Positions 31,114 through 39,636 of a stretch of DNA of 46,683 nucleotides are shown here, in pieces. Position numbers and translations under genes: made by a program. Location: positions 1-46,683 of the forward strand of contig CAMNHK010000009.1 in the NCBI GenBank assembly GCA_946539445.1, written 5' to 3'. The notes below the pieces were generated by a model, which worked only from the letters and a program-made list of their open reading frames with translations, did no database searches and was not told the DNA's origin. The stretch's first letter is position 1; every line of letters begins with the position of its first letter. The stretch comes from an uncultured Caryophanales bacterium. Lineage in GTDB: Bacteria > Bacillota_I > Bacilli_A > RF39 > UBA660.

Positions 31114-32766
31114 ATGAGAAAACATAATATAGTTAAAGTCGTCCTTATTACTCTATTAGTATTCTTAGTACTTAGTTGGATATTACCTGCTGCTTATTAT
31201 TCAGGTGAGTATATAGATCAAGGACGCGTTCAAATGGGATTGTTTGATTTGTTTAATTATCCATTAACAGCTCTTGCTTATTTTGGATATATTGCACTTT
31301 ATGTAATCCTAGTTGGAGGTTTTTATGGAGTTTTATATAAAATTCCAGCTTATCGTTCATTCTTAGATAAGTTTGCAGGAGCTATGAAAGGTAAATCAAG
31401 CATTTGGTTATCTGTAATGGTAGTATTGATTGCTTTAATCGTTTCTGTATGCGGAATGCAATTTGGAATAGCATTATTTATTCCATTTATCGTATCGCTA
31501 ATTTTATTAATGGGATATGATCGAATTGTTGCAGCTTTAGTTACAGTTGGCTCTATTTCTGTAGGTTTAATTGGAACTACTTATGCTAATAATAATATTG
31601 GAATATTAACACAAATTTGTGGATTAGAAATGAATTATCAAATTGGTGTTCGTTTTATCTTATTATTAGTTGGCGTAGTTTTAGTTATTTTTAATACACT
31701 AATGTATGCTAAACATAATCATATGGTTATTAAAATTGAAAAGAAAACTGTAAAAAGAGCAGAAAAAGCAGAGAAAGAAGAGAAAGTTGTATCTTCAAAA
31801 GCAGCATCAGTATCTGAAAAAACAGAAGAAAAGAAGAGTACTTCAAAGTCTACTGCTAGTAAAACAGCCGCTAAGAAGTCTACTTCTAGTAAAAAGACAA
31901 CTTCTAAAAAATCTACTTCTAAAAAATCAAGTAAAAATGCTAATAAAGCTGCTCTAAAGAGTGAAGATATTATTGTAGTAAAAGAAAGTGATTCAGAAGT
32001 TGATGAATTGGTACCAACTGTTGTTGATAGTAAACATTCTGTTTGGCCATTCATCGTAGTATTCTGTTTACTATTCATCGTATTTACTTTAGCATTTATC
32101 CCTTGGGGAGATAATGGATTTAAAATTTCATTATTTGATGATATTACTTCAAGTATTAATAACTTCAAATTATTTGGATTCCCATTATTTGCTAAAGTAT
32201 TAGGATCATTCAATGCATTTGGATCTTGGACTATCACAGATATGTTCTTGCCAATGACACTTGCTATTCTTGTTTTAGCTATCATCTATAAAGTTTCTAT
32301 TGATGATGTTTTTGAAGGATTTAAAGAAGGTGCTAAAAAAGCATTTGTTCCAGCATTAATCGTTTTATTAATGTATACTATCTTAGTTGCTGTAGTATAT
32401 CATCCATTCCAATTAGTAATTTATAAGGCTATTATAGGATTAACAAAAGGATTCAATATTGCTACTACAACTGTTGTTGCAGTATTATCAGCTTTCTTCA
32501 ATTCTGATATATCTTATGCATTCCAAGGAGTTGTTCCTTATTATACAAGTGTAATTACAAATGTTGATAATTATTCCGTTGTTGCTATTATTTTCCAATC
32601 TATGTATGGTTTAACAATGTTAATTGCTCCAACAAGTTTGGCATTAATGGTAATCTTGTATTACTTAGATATTCGTTTTAAAGATTGGTTTAAAGCTGTT
32701 TGGAAATTACTATTAGAGTTATTTGTTGTATTATTAATTGTAATTATCATATTAACTTTAATTTAA
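31114..32766 (+). CDS. polytopic transporter (YfcC/DcuC-like) with lysine-rich cytoplasmic loop
   Basis: 550-residue membrane protein with about ten hydrophobic helices in two halves (8-200 and 310-550). The N-terminus (LSWILPAAYYSGEY), the duplicated layout and an ITDMFLPMTLAIL helix resemble the YfcC/DcuC ion-transporter group, but substrate and family are uncertain. The two halves are joined by an unusual loop (about 208-280) made almost only of Lys, Ser, Thr and Ala (KKSTSSKKTTSKKSTSKKSS), like histone H1 tails. An earlier in-frame ATG lies beside the promoter; ATG 31114 has AGGAGG. Single-gene unit. Confidence 0.6.
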   Translation: MRKHNIVKVVLITLLVFLVLSWILPAAYYSGEYIDQGRVQMGLFDLFNYPLTALAYFGYIALYVILVGGFYGVLYKIPAYRSFLDKFAGAMKGKSSIWLSVMVVLIALIVSVCGMQFGIALFIPFIVSLILLMGYDRIVAALVTVGSISVGLIGTTYANNNIGILTQICGLEMNYQIGVRFILLLVGVVLVIFNTLMYAKHNHMVIKIEKKTVKRAEKAEKEEKVVSSKAASVSEKTEEKKSTSKSTASKTAAKKSTSSKKTTSKKSTSKKSSKNANKAALKSEDIIVVKESDSEVDELVPTVVDSKHSVWPFIVVFCLLFIVFTLAFIPWGDNGFKISLFDDITSSINNFKLFGFPLFAKVLGSFNAFGSWTITDMFLPMTLAILVLAIIYKVSIDDVFEGFKEGAKKAFVPALIVLLMYTILVAVVYHPFQLVIYKAIIGLTKGFNIATTTVVAVLSAFFNSDISYAFQGVVPYYTSVITNVDNYSVVAIIFQSMYGLTMLIAPTSLALMVILYYLDIRFKDWFKAVWKLLLELFVVLLIVIIILTLI

Positions 32767-32769
32767 TAA

Positions 32770-32799
32770 AAAATAGAAGCTTTTATGCTTCTTTTTTTT
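32770..32799 (+). terminator. intrinsic terminator after transporter
   Basis: AGAAGC (32775-32780) pairs with GCTTCT (32787-32792), flanked by A-rich and T-rich sides (8-T run). Confidence 0.8.
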
Positions 32800-32868
32800 G
32801 TCGTTTTTTTGGTGTTTTCTTTTCTTGTTTCTTCTTTCTCTTCTTTATAAAATTATATTGGTGAGACT

Positions 32869-34992
32869 ATGAATTTATTTTTTAGTGAAGAGGCACAGCA
32901 ATTAATTGTAAATGCTAAAAAAGAAATGTATGATTTAAAACATCCTTATGTTGGAAGTGAGCATTTGTTACTAGCAATTCTTCATTCCGATTTAGCTGAA
33001 ATCGTTTCTTTATTGGCTTCATATGGTATTACTTATCATTCCTTTCGGGATGAATTAATTCGTTTGGTTGGTATTGGTAAAAAAAACAACGATTGGTTTT
33101 TATTTACTCCTCTTTTAAAGAAAATCATTAATCGAGCTATTTACCAAGTGAAGGATTCTTCGGAAAGTGTTACTCCGAATCACTTATTTATTTCTTTGCT
33201 TCAGGAAGGAGAAGGTGTTGCTAATCGTATTTTAATTGGGATGAATATTGATTTTACTAGTTTGTATGATAAAGCAATAACTTCTTCTCTTTCCAAAACC
33301 GTTTCTATTTTGGAAGATATTGCTACTAATATGAATGAAGAATGTTTAAAAGGAAAATATGATCCTGTTTTTGGACGTGACTTAGAAGTACAAAAATTAA
33401 TGCAAACTCTCTTACGAAAAAATAAAAATAATCCTTTGTTAATAGGAGATGCAGGAGTAGGAAAAACGGCTATAGTGGAAGAATTTGTTCGTAGAATTGT
33501 GGAAGGAAAGGTGCCTTTAAAACTTCGCGGAAAAATTGTTTATAATTTATCTGTTTCTTCTTTAGTAGCTGGCACTAAATATCGCGGTGAATTTGAGGAA
33601 AAAGTAAATTCCATTATTCAAGATGTTCAAAACCATCCGGAAATAATTTTATTTTTGGATGAAATTCATACTATTATTGGAGCTGGAGGTGCAGAAGGGG
33701 CTATTGATGCTTCTAATATTTTAAAACCTTATTTAGCTAGAGGAGATGTTCATATTATAGGAGCTACTACATATTTTGAATATACTCAATCTTTTCAAAA
33801 TGATAAGGCTTTTGATAGACGTTTTCAAAAAATCGTTGTTGACGAGCCTATTTTGGAAGAAGTTATGAAAATCATTTTTGGAATAAAGAGTCATTATGAG
33901 AAATATCATGGCGTTATATGGAACAATGATATGATTCGGTATTTATTGGAGCTATCTAACCAATTTCCTTCTCTTGGTAGGCAACCAGATCGTAGTATTG
34001 ATTTTTTAGATGATATTTCTTCTTATGTTTCTTTGTCTCATAATTCTAAAGATTCTTTATTATCCAAATATGAACTTAAGATTCAAGATTTTAAAGATAA
34101 GAAGAATCAAAATATTATGATGGGAGATTTTAAAAAGGCTTCTTCTTTTCGAAAGAAGGAATTATCTTTACAAAACGCCTACAATCAACAATTAGTTTTT
34201 GCTACTCAACCAGTTGAAATTACTAGAGAAGATATTGAAGAGGTTATTTGCCGTAAAGTTGGTTTTATGGGATATGAAGAATATGTTAATAGAATTGATC
34301 AATACATTCGCTTTTTAAATAAAAACTATTATGGGGATAGCTCTCTTGTTTCCTTTCTTCGTACTCAGTTAAAAGCTTATTCTTTTTGGAATCGAAAACA
34401 TCCATTTGTATTATCTCTTGTTGGTAAAAGTGGGGTTGGGAAATCATTTTTATCACTTAACGCTTCTAAAATTATCTTTTCACATTGCTGTGTTATTTCT
34501 CTTTCTATGGATGATTATCGTAGCCCTAATTCTTTGTATAGGATTACTGGACCTTTTGATTCTCATCTACATTCTGTACTAGAAAAGATTCGAGTGAATC
34601 CTTTTACGATTCTTATATTAGATCATTTTGATCGAGCTTGTGGTGAAGTATCTTCTTTCTTTCAAAAATCTTTTTCAGATGGTTTTTTTACTCTTTATAA
34701 TTCCGATCGCATTGATATTTCTAAGTGTATTGTTTTCTTACTTTGCAATCAAACTTCTTCTATTGGTTTTTCTGAATCTAGATGCCATGATTCTTTTCAT
34801 TCTATTCTGTTACCGGATGTTACTTACGAACATTTTAGAAAAGTAGTGCTTTCTTCTTATCCTTTTACACATAGTTATTCTTCCAAAAAATGGAGGGATT
34901 TATATTTGGAATTAAATGTTAAAGAAAAAGGATTGTCTAATGTGGATTCTTATTTTTCTTATAAGAATCCGATGGATATTATAAAAACATAG
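32869..34992 (+). CDS. ClpC-like AAA+ chaperone with degenerate second ATPase domain
   Basis: 707 residues (ClpC is about 810). Double Clp N-domain (1-140), intact D1: Walker A GDAGVGKT (193-200), pore loop KYRGEFEE (237-244), Walker B LFLDEIHT (261-268), arginine finger region DRRFQ. A middle segment with coiled-coil character (400-430) follows. D2 keeps Walker A GKSGVGKS (519-526), but Walker B is LILDHFDRA with His586 replacing the catalytic Glu; the GYVGYEEGG pore loop is absent and the end is short. SIGF (631-634) could serve as the ClpP-docking loop. ctsR, mcsA and mcsB, usual partners upstream, are missing. Likely a ClpC diverged to a D1-only motor; adaptor-fed ClpP proteolysis is possible. 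Confidence 0.8.
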   Translation: MNLFFSEEAQQLIVNAKKEMYDLKHPYVGSEHLLLAILHSDLAEIVSLLASYGITYHSFRDELIRLVGIGKKNNDWFLFTPLLKKIINRAIYQVKDSSESVTPNHLFISLLQEGEGVANRILIGMNIDFTSLYDKAITSSLSKTVSILEDIATNMNEECLKGKYDPVFGRDLEVQKLMQTLLRKNKNNPLLIGDAGVGKTAIVEEFVRRIVEGKVPLKLRGKIVYNLSVSSLVAGTKYRGEFEEKVNSIIQDVQNHPEIILFLDEIHTIIGAGGAEGAIDASNILKPYLARGDVHIIGATTYFEYTQSFQNDKAFDRRFQKIVVDEPILEEVMKIIFGIKSHYEKYHGVIWNNDMIRYLLELSNQFPSLGRQPDRSIDFLDDISSYVSLSHNSKDSLLSKYELKIQDFKDKKNQNIMMGDFKKASSFRKKELSLQNAYNQQLVFATQPVEITREDIEEVICRKVGFMGYEEYVNRIDQYIRFLNKNYYGDSSLVSFLRTQLKAYSFWNRKHPFVLSLVGKSGVGKSFLSLNASKIIFSHCCVISLSMDDYRSPNSLYRITGPFDSHLHSVLEKIRVNPFTILILDHFDRACGEVSSFFQKSFSDGFFTLYNSDRIDISKCIVFLLCNQTSSIGFSESRCHDSFHSILLPDVTYEHFRKVVLSSYPFTHSYSSKKWRDLYLELNVKEKGLSNVDSYFSYKNPMDIIKT

Positions 34993-35012
34993 TATTTTTT
35001 TTGGAATTCCTT

Positions 35013-35021
35013 TGTTATAAT
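35013..35021 (+). promoter_or_regulatory. extended -10 promoter of cysS
   Basis: TGTTATAAT, predicted leader about 13 nt with AGGTGAT before the ATG at 35041. Confidence 0.5.
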
Positions 35022-35040
35022 AAGGGTGGTAGGTGATTTT

Positions 35041-36438
35041 ATGAAAATTTATAATACTTTAAGTAAAGAAATTGAAGAGTTTATTCCACATGATGGAAAC
35101 AAGGTTAAGATGTATACCTGTGGACCTACTGTCTATAATTTTGCACATATTGGAAATTTGCGTACTTATATTTTTGAGGATATATTAGAAAAAGGTTTAT
35201 CTTATTTAGGATATGATGTTACTCGTGCAATGAATATAACGGATGTAGGTCATTTAACTAGTGATGGAGATACTGGTGAAGATAAAATGGCTAAAGGGGC
35301 TAAAAGAGAAGGAAAGACTGTCTATGAGATTGCTGAATTCTATACAAACGCTTTCTTAGATGATATGAGATCTCTTAATATTAAAGTTCCTTCTATTATT
35401 GAAAAAGCTAGTGATAATATCGATATTTATATTAAGATGATTCAAAAAATGATTGATGAAGATTATGCTTATATATCTAATGGAAATGTTTATTTTGATA
35501 TTAGTAAAGCAAAAGATTACTATAAATTATCTGGTAAAAATCCAGATGATTTAAAAGTTGGTGTTCGTGATACAGTAGAAGAGGATAAGGCAAAGCGTAA
35601 TCCAGCAGACTTTGTACTATGGTTTACTTTATCTAAATTTGAAAATCAAGTTATGAAATGGGATTCTCCTTGGGGAGTTGGATATCCAGGATGGCATATA
35701 GAATGTTCTGGTATTAACTATAAAGTTTTTGGAGAATATTTAGATATTCACTGTGGTGGTGTTGATAATATCTTTCCACATCATTCAAATGAAATTGCTC
35801 AAAGCGAAGCATTCGTTGGACATAAATGGTGTAATTATTGGTGCCATGGAGCTTATTTAAATGATGAATCAGGTAAAATGAGTAAATCAAAAGGAGAGTT
35901 CTTGACTGTGTCTTTATTAGAAAAGAAAGGTTATTCTCCATTAGATTACCGTTATTTTTGCTTAAATAGTCATTATCGTAATCCATTAGTATTTACTTTT
36001 GAATCTTTAGATGGAGCTAGAAATGCTTATCGTAAACTTAAGACTAAAATTGCTTCTTTATCAAAAGAAGGATCTTTACAAGAAGATTTATTTAAAGAAT
36101 ATAAAGAAAAATTTTCAAATGCTATTGGATCTGATTTAAATACTTCTTTAATGATGACTACTGTATATGATGTATTAAAAGATAATCGTCTAAATGATGC
36201 TACTAAATTCACTTTAATGGAGGATTTTGATAGAGTTTTATCTTTAGATCTTACGAAGGAAGAGAAAAAAGAAGTAAATGAAGATTTAGAAAAGATGATT
36301 CTTTCTAAGATAGAAGAGAGAAAAGAAGCAAAGAAGAATAAAGATTTTGCTTTAGCAGATCAAATTCGTGATGAATTACTTTCTCAAGGTATTAAGTTGA
36401 TTGATACAAGAGAAGGTACATCTTATGAACTTCTATAG
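35041..36438 (+). CDS. cysS: cysteinyl-tRNA synthetase
   Basis: Class I synthetase (465 residues). MYTCGPTVYNFAHIGNLRTY holds the zinc Cys and the HIGH motif; WHIECSG carries zinc ligands; HHSNEIAQSEA, and KMSKS within SGKMSKSKGEF. The frame is open from 35026, but ATG 35041 follows AGGTGAT and starts at the canonical MKIYNTLS. cysS-mrnC-rlmB order is as in Bacillus. No T-box is visible upstream. Confidence 0.96.
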   Translation: MKIYNTLSKEIEEFIPHDGNKVKMYTCGPTVYNFAHIGNLRTYIFEDILEKGLSYLGYDVTRAMNITDVGHLTSDGDTGEDKMAKGAKREGKTVYEIAEFYTNAFLDDMRSLNIKVPSIIEKASDNIDIYIKMIQKMIDEDYAYISNGNVYFDISKAKDYYKLSGKNPDDLKVGVRDTVEEDKAKRNPADFVLWFTLSKFENQVMKWDSPWGVGYPGWHIECSGINYKVFGEYLDIHCGGVDNIFPHHSNEIAQSEAFVGHKWCNYWCHGAYLNDESGKMSKSKGEFLTVSLLEKKGYSPLDYRYFCLNSHYRNPLVFTFESLDGARNAYRKLKTKIASLSKEGSLQEDLFKEYKEKFSNAIGSDLNTSLMMTTVYDVLKDNRLNDATKFTLMEDFDRVLSLDLTKEEKKEVNEDLEKMILSKIEERKEAKKNKDFALADQIRDELLSQGIKLIDTREGTSYELL

Positions 36439-36464
36439 GATTCGTTTATACGAATTCTTTTTCT
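36437..36464 (+). terminator. intrinsic terminator after cysS
   Basis: AGGATTCGT (36437-36445) pairs with ACGAATTCT (36450-36458, one G-U), loop TTAT, T-rich tail. It overlaps the cysS stop. Confidence 0.78.
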
Positions 36465-36467
36465 TTA

Positions 36468-36476
36468 TGTTATAAT
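36468..36476 (+). promoter_or_regulatory. extended -10 promoter of mrnC
   Basis: TGTTATAAT directly after the cysS terminator. The start would be near 36483, so the AGGTGAT Shine-Dalgarno (36482-36488) is at the very 5' end. Confidence 0.5.
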
Positions 36477-36492
36477 GTAGTAGGTGATTTAG

Positions 36493-36864
36493 ATGAACTT
36501 ATTAGAAATTAATGTTTTGGTCCTAGCTTATTTGGGAGATACTGTTTATGAAAATCATGTTCGTAAATATTTAATTGAGAAGGGAATTGGTAATGTAAAT
36601 GATTTACAGAAAGAAGCCATTTCTTATGTTAGTGCGAAGAATCAAGCTAAATTTTTACAAGATATGATGGATCATAATTTTTTGTTAGACGATGAAATCG
36701 ATATTGTAAAAAGAGCAAGAAACTATAAAACAACTTCTCATCCAAAGAGTTGTGATATTATTACTTATAAGTATGCAACTGGATTAGAGGCATTAATTGG
36801 TTATTTAGAGTTAGATCATAATCGAGAAAGGATTGATGAAATTATGAATTTCATCTTGAAATAG
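36493..36864 (+). CDS. mrnC: mini-ribonuclease III
   Basis: Matures 23S rRNA ends. 123 residues, only the RNase III catalytic domain without a dsRNA-binding domain. The LAYLGDTVYE signature, with its catalytic Asp, is near the start, and the C-terminal GLEALIGYLEL helix carries the second acidic site. It is 2 nt before rlmB, as in the yazC-yacO pair of Bacillus. Confidence 0.93.
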   Translation: MNLLEINVLVLAYLGDTVYENHVRKYLIEKGIGNVNDLQKEAISYVSAKNQAKFLQDMMDHNFLLDDEIDIVKRARNYKTTSHPKSCDIITYKYATGLEALIGYLELDHNRERIDEIMNFILK

Positions 36865-36866
36865 TT

Positions 36867-37568
36867 ATGTTAGTATATGGAAGAAACGTGGCAAGAGATT
36901 TGCTAAACAAAAATAAAAGAATTAAAAAAATAATAATTCAAGACGGTTTTGATGATAAAGATATTATTTCTCTAATAGAAAAACAAAAATTATCGGTTCA
37001 AACTGTTTCAAAAAAAGAAATGGACCATTTGTCTTCTGGGGTTCATCAGGGTATAATTCTAGACATTCCGGATTACTCATATAGAAATCTTGATGAGATG
37101 TTGCAAGACGAATCTGCTTCTTTTGTAGTTTTGTTAGATCATTTAGAGGATCCTCATAATTTGGGGGCTATTATTCGAACTTGTGAAGCGGCAGGAGTGC
37201 ATTATGTGATTCTTCCACGTGATCGTCAAGTCCAAGTGAATGCAACAGTTATGAAAACTAGTGTTGGAACCTTGGATAATGTATCTCTAGTATCTGTTAG
37301 TAATTTGTGTAATGCTATTCAAAAATTGAAGGATAATGGTTTTTGGATAGTAGGAACAGCATTGGATAATAGTGTAGATTATCGAGATATAGATTATAGC
37401 GGAAAAATTGCTCTTATCATCGGAAATGAAGGTTCTGGTATTTCGAATCTAGTAGCTAAAAATTGTGATTTTTTAGCAAAAATTCCAATGTATGGTACTA
37501 CCAACAGCTTAAATGCTAGCGTAGCAGCAGGAATCATGATATATGAGGTAATTCGAAATAGAAAGTAG
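36867..37568 (+). CDS. rlmB: 23S rRNA 2'-O-methyltransferase RlmB family (SpoU/TrmH)
   Basis: SPOUT-class methyltransferase (233 residues). N-terminal L30e-like substrate domain, then LDHLEDPHNLGAIIRTCEAAG, IGNEGSGIS and IPMYGTTNSLNASVAAGI, the three SpoU motifs forming the knotted SAM site. Exact rRNA target is inferred from neighbours (yacO of B. subtilis). Confidence 0.92.
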   Translation: MLVYGRNVARDLLNKNKRIKKIIIQDGFDDKDIISLIEKQKLSVQTVSKKEMDHLSSGVHQGIILDIPDYSYRNLDEMLQDESASFVVLLDHLEDPHNLGAIIRTCEAAGVHYVILPRDRQVQVNATVMKTSVGTLDNVSLVSVSNLCNAIQKLKDNGFWIVGTALDNSVDYRDIDYSGKIALIIGNEGSGISNLVAKNCDFLAKIPMYGTTNSLNASVAAGIMIYEVIRNRK

Positions 37569-37573
37569 GTATC

Positions 37574-38173
37574 ATGGAATATAAAAAATACAATGATTAT
37601 GAACTTCTCTATATGGTTCAAGAAAAAGACGATTTTTCTGAAAAGATTTTATATCGTAAGTACTATCCAATATTGAAGAATATTGCATATGATTATTACA
37701 GTCATTATTCTCATTATGGATATGAATTAGATGATTTTATGCAGGAGGCTTATCTTTCTTTTCAAAAAGCTATTACTAAATTTGATGAGAGGCAAAATAG
37801 TTTGTTTTATACCTTTGTCTGTGTTTGTGTACATCGTGGTCTTCTGTCTTTTTGTAGGAATATTTCTAATACGAATCGTAATATTTCCTATCAAAATCTT
37901 GTTTCTATAGAGGATTGTCCTGTGGAAGATCCTAAAAGTGATCTTAGTTCCATTATTGGTTTTATTGAGTTTGAAAAGATTTGTAATCAATTGATTTTTG
38001 ATTTACCAGATGAATTAAGTCCCATTTTCGAATTGCGCTATAATGGCTTTACTTATAATGAAATTGGTTCTTTATTAGATATTCCTAGTAGTACAGTTGA
38101 GTTTCGTTATCGTAAAATTCGAAAACAATTAAAAAGTATTTTTGAAAAATATTATGTTAAAAGGCAATCTTGA
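37574..38173 (+). CDS. sigH: sigma factor H (sigma-70 family)
   Basis: RNA polymerase sigma factor (199 residues). Region 2 includes YELDDFMQEAYLSFQKAITKFDE and the DNA-melting helix; region 4 carries the helix-turn-helix FTYNEIGSLLDIPSSTVEFRY. Position between rlmB and secE is that of sigH in B. subtilis, where it controls early sporulation and competence genes. Start 5 nt after rlmB. The sequence is rather divergent, so the sigma-H name rests on synteny plus the sporulation genes nearby. Confidence 0.8.
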   Translation: MEYKKYNDYELLYMVQEKDDFSEKILYRKYYPILKNIAYDYYSHYSHYGYELDDFMQEAYLSFQKAITKFDERQNSLFYTFVCVCVHRGLLSFCRNISNTNRNISYQNLVSIEDCPVEDPKSDLSSIIGFIEFEKICNQLIFDLPDELSPIFELRYNGFTYNEIGSLLDIPSSTVEFRYRKIRKQLKSIFEKYYVKRQS

Positions 38174-38190
38174 AATTGTCTTTTTTTTAT
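38158..38190 (+). terminator. intrinsic terminator after sigH
   Basis: AAAGGCAAT pairs with ATTGTCTTT (one G-U), overlapping the stop codon, then a T-run. Confidence 0.75.
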
Positions 38191-38193
38191 TTT

Positions 38194-38202
38194 TGGTATA
38201 AA
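38194..38202 (+). promoter_or_regulatory. extended -10 promoter of kinase-like gene
   Basis: TGGTATAAA (TGn plus TATAAA, extending to TATAAAAT), directly after the sigH terminator. Confidence 0.45.
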
Positions 38203-38226
38203 ATAAATTTAAGATAGGTGATTGCT

Positions 38227-38907
38227 GTGAGTAAAGATTATTCATATGATTCTATTTCTTTAAAAGAGTGGGTTTCTATGCATTCAGAAGAGGAAGAGAT
38301 ACGTACTGTGTTTTTAAATATGGATCGGGCTATGCGTTATATCCATGAACATGGTTATTGTATTCAAGATTTTCATCCTAGTGAAATTGAGGTATTAAAT
38401 AATGAACCTGATCATATTCAATTTAAAAAACTAATGGAATTGTCTAGCAATCCTATCACTGCTAATAAAATGATTCAAGAAGATATATTTAATTCTTCTT
38501 TTGTTCAAATATCTATTTATTTAAAAATTGATAAATTGGAACATTTGAATCCTGATTTTTTAAGAGAGAATTTTGATTCTTTTGCTCAATTTTTACCTAC
38601 TGGAGATGTGCCTTATTATCGTGGTGTTATTGAACGAGGGGCTGGAGTTTATTTTTGTGATTATGCATTAGAAAAAAGAAATCGTGATTTGGCGGATTTA
38701 GAAAAACAATTGGGAAATAATGAGTCTCCTGTAAGAGTTGATACTTCTACTTCCGAGATGACGAATAGTAAAGTTAATGATGTTATATATAAACAAATTA
38801 ATGGTTTAAAAGATACTGCCTTTGTTAATATGTTATTAATTCCAACTATGGTTTTTGCAGCATTATTTTTAATGGGTTTAATTGTTTGGATTATTAGTTT
38901 ATTTTAG
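38227..38907 (+). CDS. tail-anchored protein with kinase C-lobe-like motif
   Basis: 226 residues, soluble N-terminus and one C-terminal membrane helix (about 200-224), so probably tail-anchored facing the cytoplasm. Residues 38-54 (YIHEHGYCIQDFHPSEI) resemble a Hanks kinase catalytic loop (YLHxxGxxHRDLKPxNI): Asp48 and Pro51 are kept, but His, Lys and Asn are replaced, and there is no room for an N-lobe or glycine loop. It is therefore read as a pseudokinase-like scaffold. GTG 38227 is chosen; the earlier GTG is inside AGGTGATT. Next gene is a CPBP protease 9 nt away. Low-confidence family call. Confidence 0.6.
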   Translation: MSKDYSYDSISLKEWVSMHSEEEEIRTVFLNMDRAMRYIHEHGYCIQDFHPSEIEVLNNEPDHIQFKKLMELSSNPITANKMIQEDIFNSSFVQISIYLKIDKLEHLNPDFLRENFDSFAQFLPTGDVPYYRGVIERGAGVYFCDYALEKRNRDLADLEKQLGNNESPVRVDTSTSEMTNSKVNDVIYKQINGLKDTAFVNMLLIPTMVFAALFLMGLIVWIISLF

Positions 38908-38916
38908 GAGGCTTTT

Positions 38917-39546
38917 ATGGAACTAAAAAAAGATTTAAATCCGGTATGGATTTATTTGGGTTTATTTTTTGTTTTTCAATCTATATTGTTAACCGTATTG
39001 CAAATACCTTTAGGTGCTGAAAAAGCGACTGCTATTACATTTATTGTAATTTATACTATTATATTTGGTATTCTTATTGCGATGTATTATAAGAGAGTAC
39101 TGGCGGATATAAAGCGTTTAAGCTGGAAAAGTATTATTTTAATTATCGGAATCTCAGCTGTTATGTTTTTCGTTATTGAATTTATTGCTTCTTTATTACC
39201 TACTGCTGCTAATGAAGAAGCTGTTACGGATTTGTTACGAAATTACCGTTTTTGGATGGCTCTTCCAATTGCTTTGTTTGGACCTTTTACTGAGGAAATG
39301 GTATTTCGCTATTCGTTTAGTAGTTTTATGAGAAATGATATTGTATTTTTACTTGTTTCTTCTTCTATTTTTGCTCTTATGCATATGAATACTATTGGAA
39401 TTGAAATACTAGTGTATTTTTTGATGGGGCTATTCTTAGGTCTTGTTTATTTATTAACCAAAAAGAATGTTGCTGCTAGTACGCTTGCTCATATTACGAA
39501 TAATTTTATTGAAGTACTTATGATTTTGTTCTTTTCAATTGGATAA
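38917..39546 (+). CDS. CPBP (CAAX/Abi) family intramembrane protease
   Basis: 209-residue membrane protein with about seven hydrophobic helices. The three family motifs are present: EEMVFR (Glu-Glu-x3-Arg), FALMHM (Phe-x3-His) and HITNNF (His-x3-Asn), which form the metal site. Members cleave prenylated or other membrane peptides and often act in bacteriocin immunity or signalling; the substrate here is unknown. AGGAGG ribosome-binding site; operon with the kinase-like gene. Confidence 0.88.
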   Translation: MELKKDLNPVWIYLGLFFVFQSILLTVLQIPLGAEKATAITFIVIYTIIFGILIAMYYKRVLADIKRLSWKSIILIIGISAVMFFVIEFIASLLPTAANEEAVTDLLRNYRFWMALPIALFGPFTEEMVFRYSFSSFMRNDIVFLLVSSSIFALMHMNTIGIEILVYFLMGLFLGLVYLLTKKNVAASTLAHITNNFIEVLMILFFSIG

Positions 39547-39550
39547 ATTG

Positions 39551-39579
39551 TTGACATTTCTAGGTGTTTATGCTATTTT
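39551..39579 (+). promoter_or_regulatory. sigma-A promoter of secE-nusG
   Basis: TTGACA (39551-39556), 17-nt spacer ending in TGC, TATTTT (39574-39579). Confidence 0.65.
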
Positions 39580-39587
39580 ATTGGTGT

Positions 39588-39610
39588 AAGCACTTAGAAG
39601 TGTTTTTATT
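39588..39610 (+). terminator. short hairpin with T-rich tail before secE
   Basis: AAGCACT (39588-39594), loop TAGA, AGTGTTT (39599-39605, one G-U), then a T-rich stretch. It follows the predicted transcription start by only a few bases, so it could be a terminator for the upstream CPBP gene or a very early attenuator for secE. Confidence 0.45.
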
Positions 39611-39636
39611 TTGAGAAAAAAGGAATCGGTGAAAAT

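Noticed and set aside
31719..31980. Fusion or frameshift splitting the transporter into two genes
   Set aside because: The frame is continuous through the Lys-rich loop and both halves are needed for the transporter layout.
31719..32285. 188-codon minus-strand frame opposite the transporter loop
   Set aside because: A by-product of the Lys/Ser/Thr-rich repeat codons on the + strand; no initiation signals.
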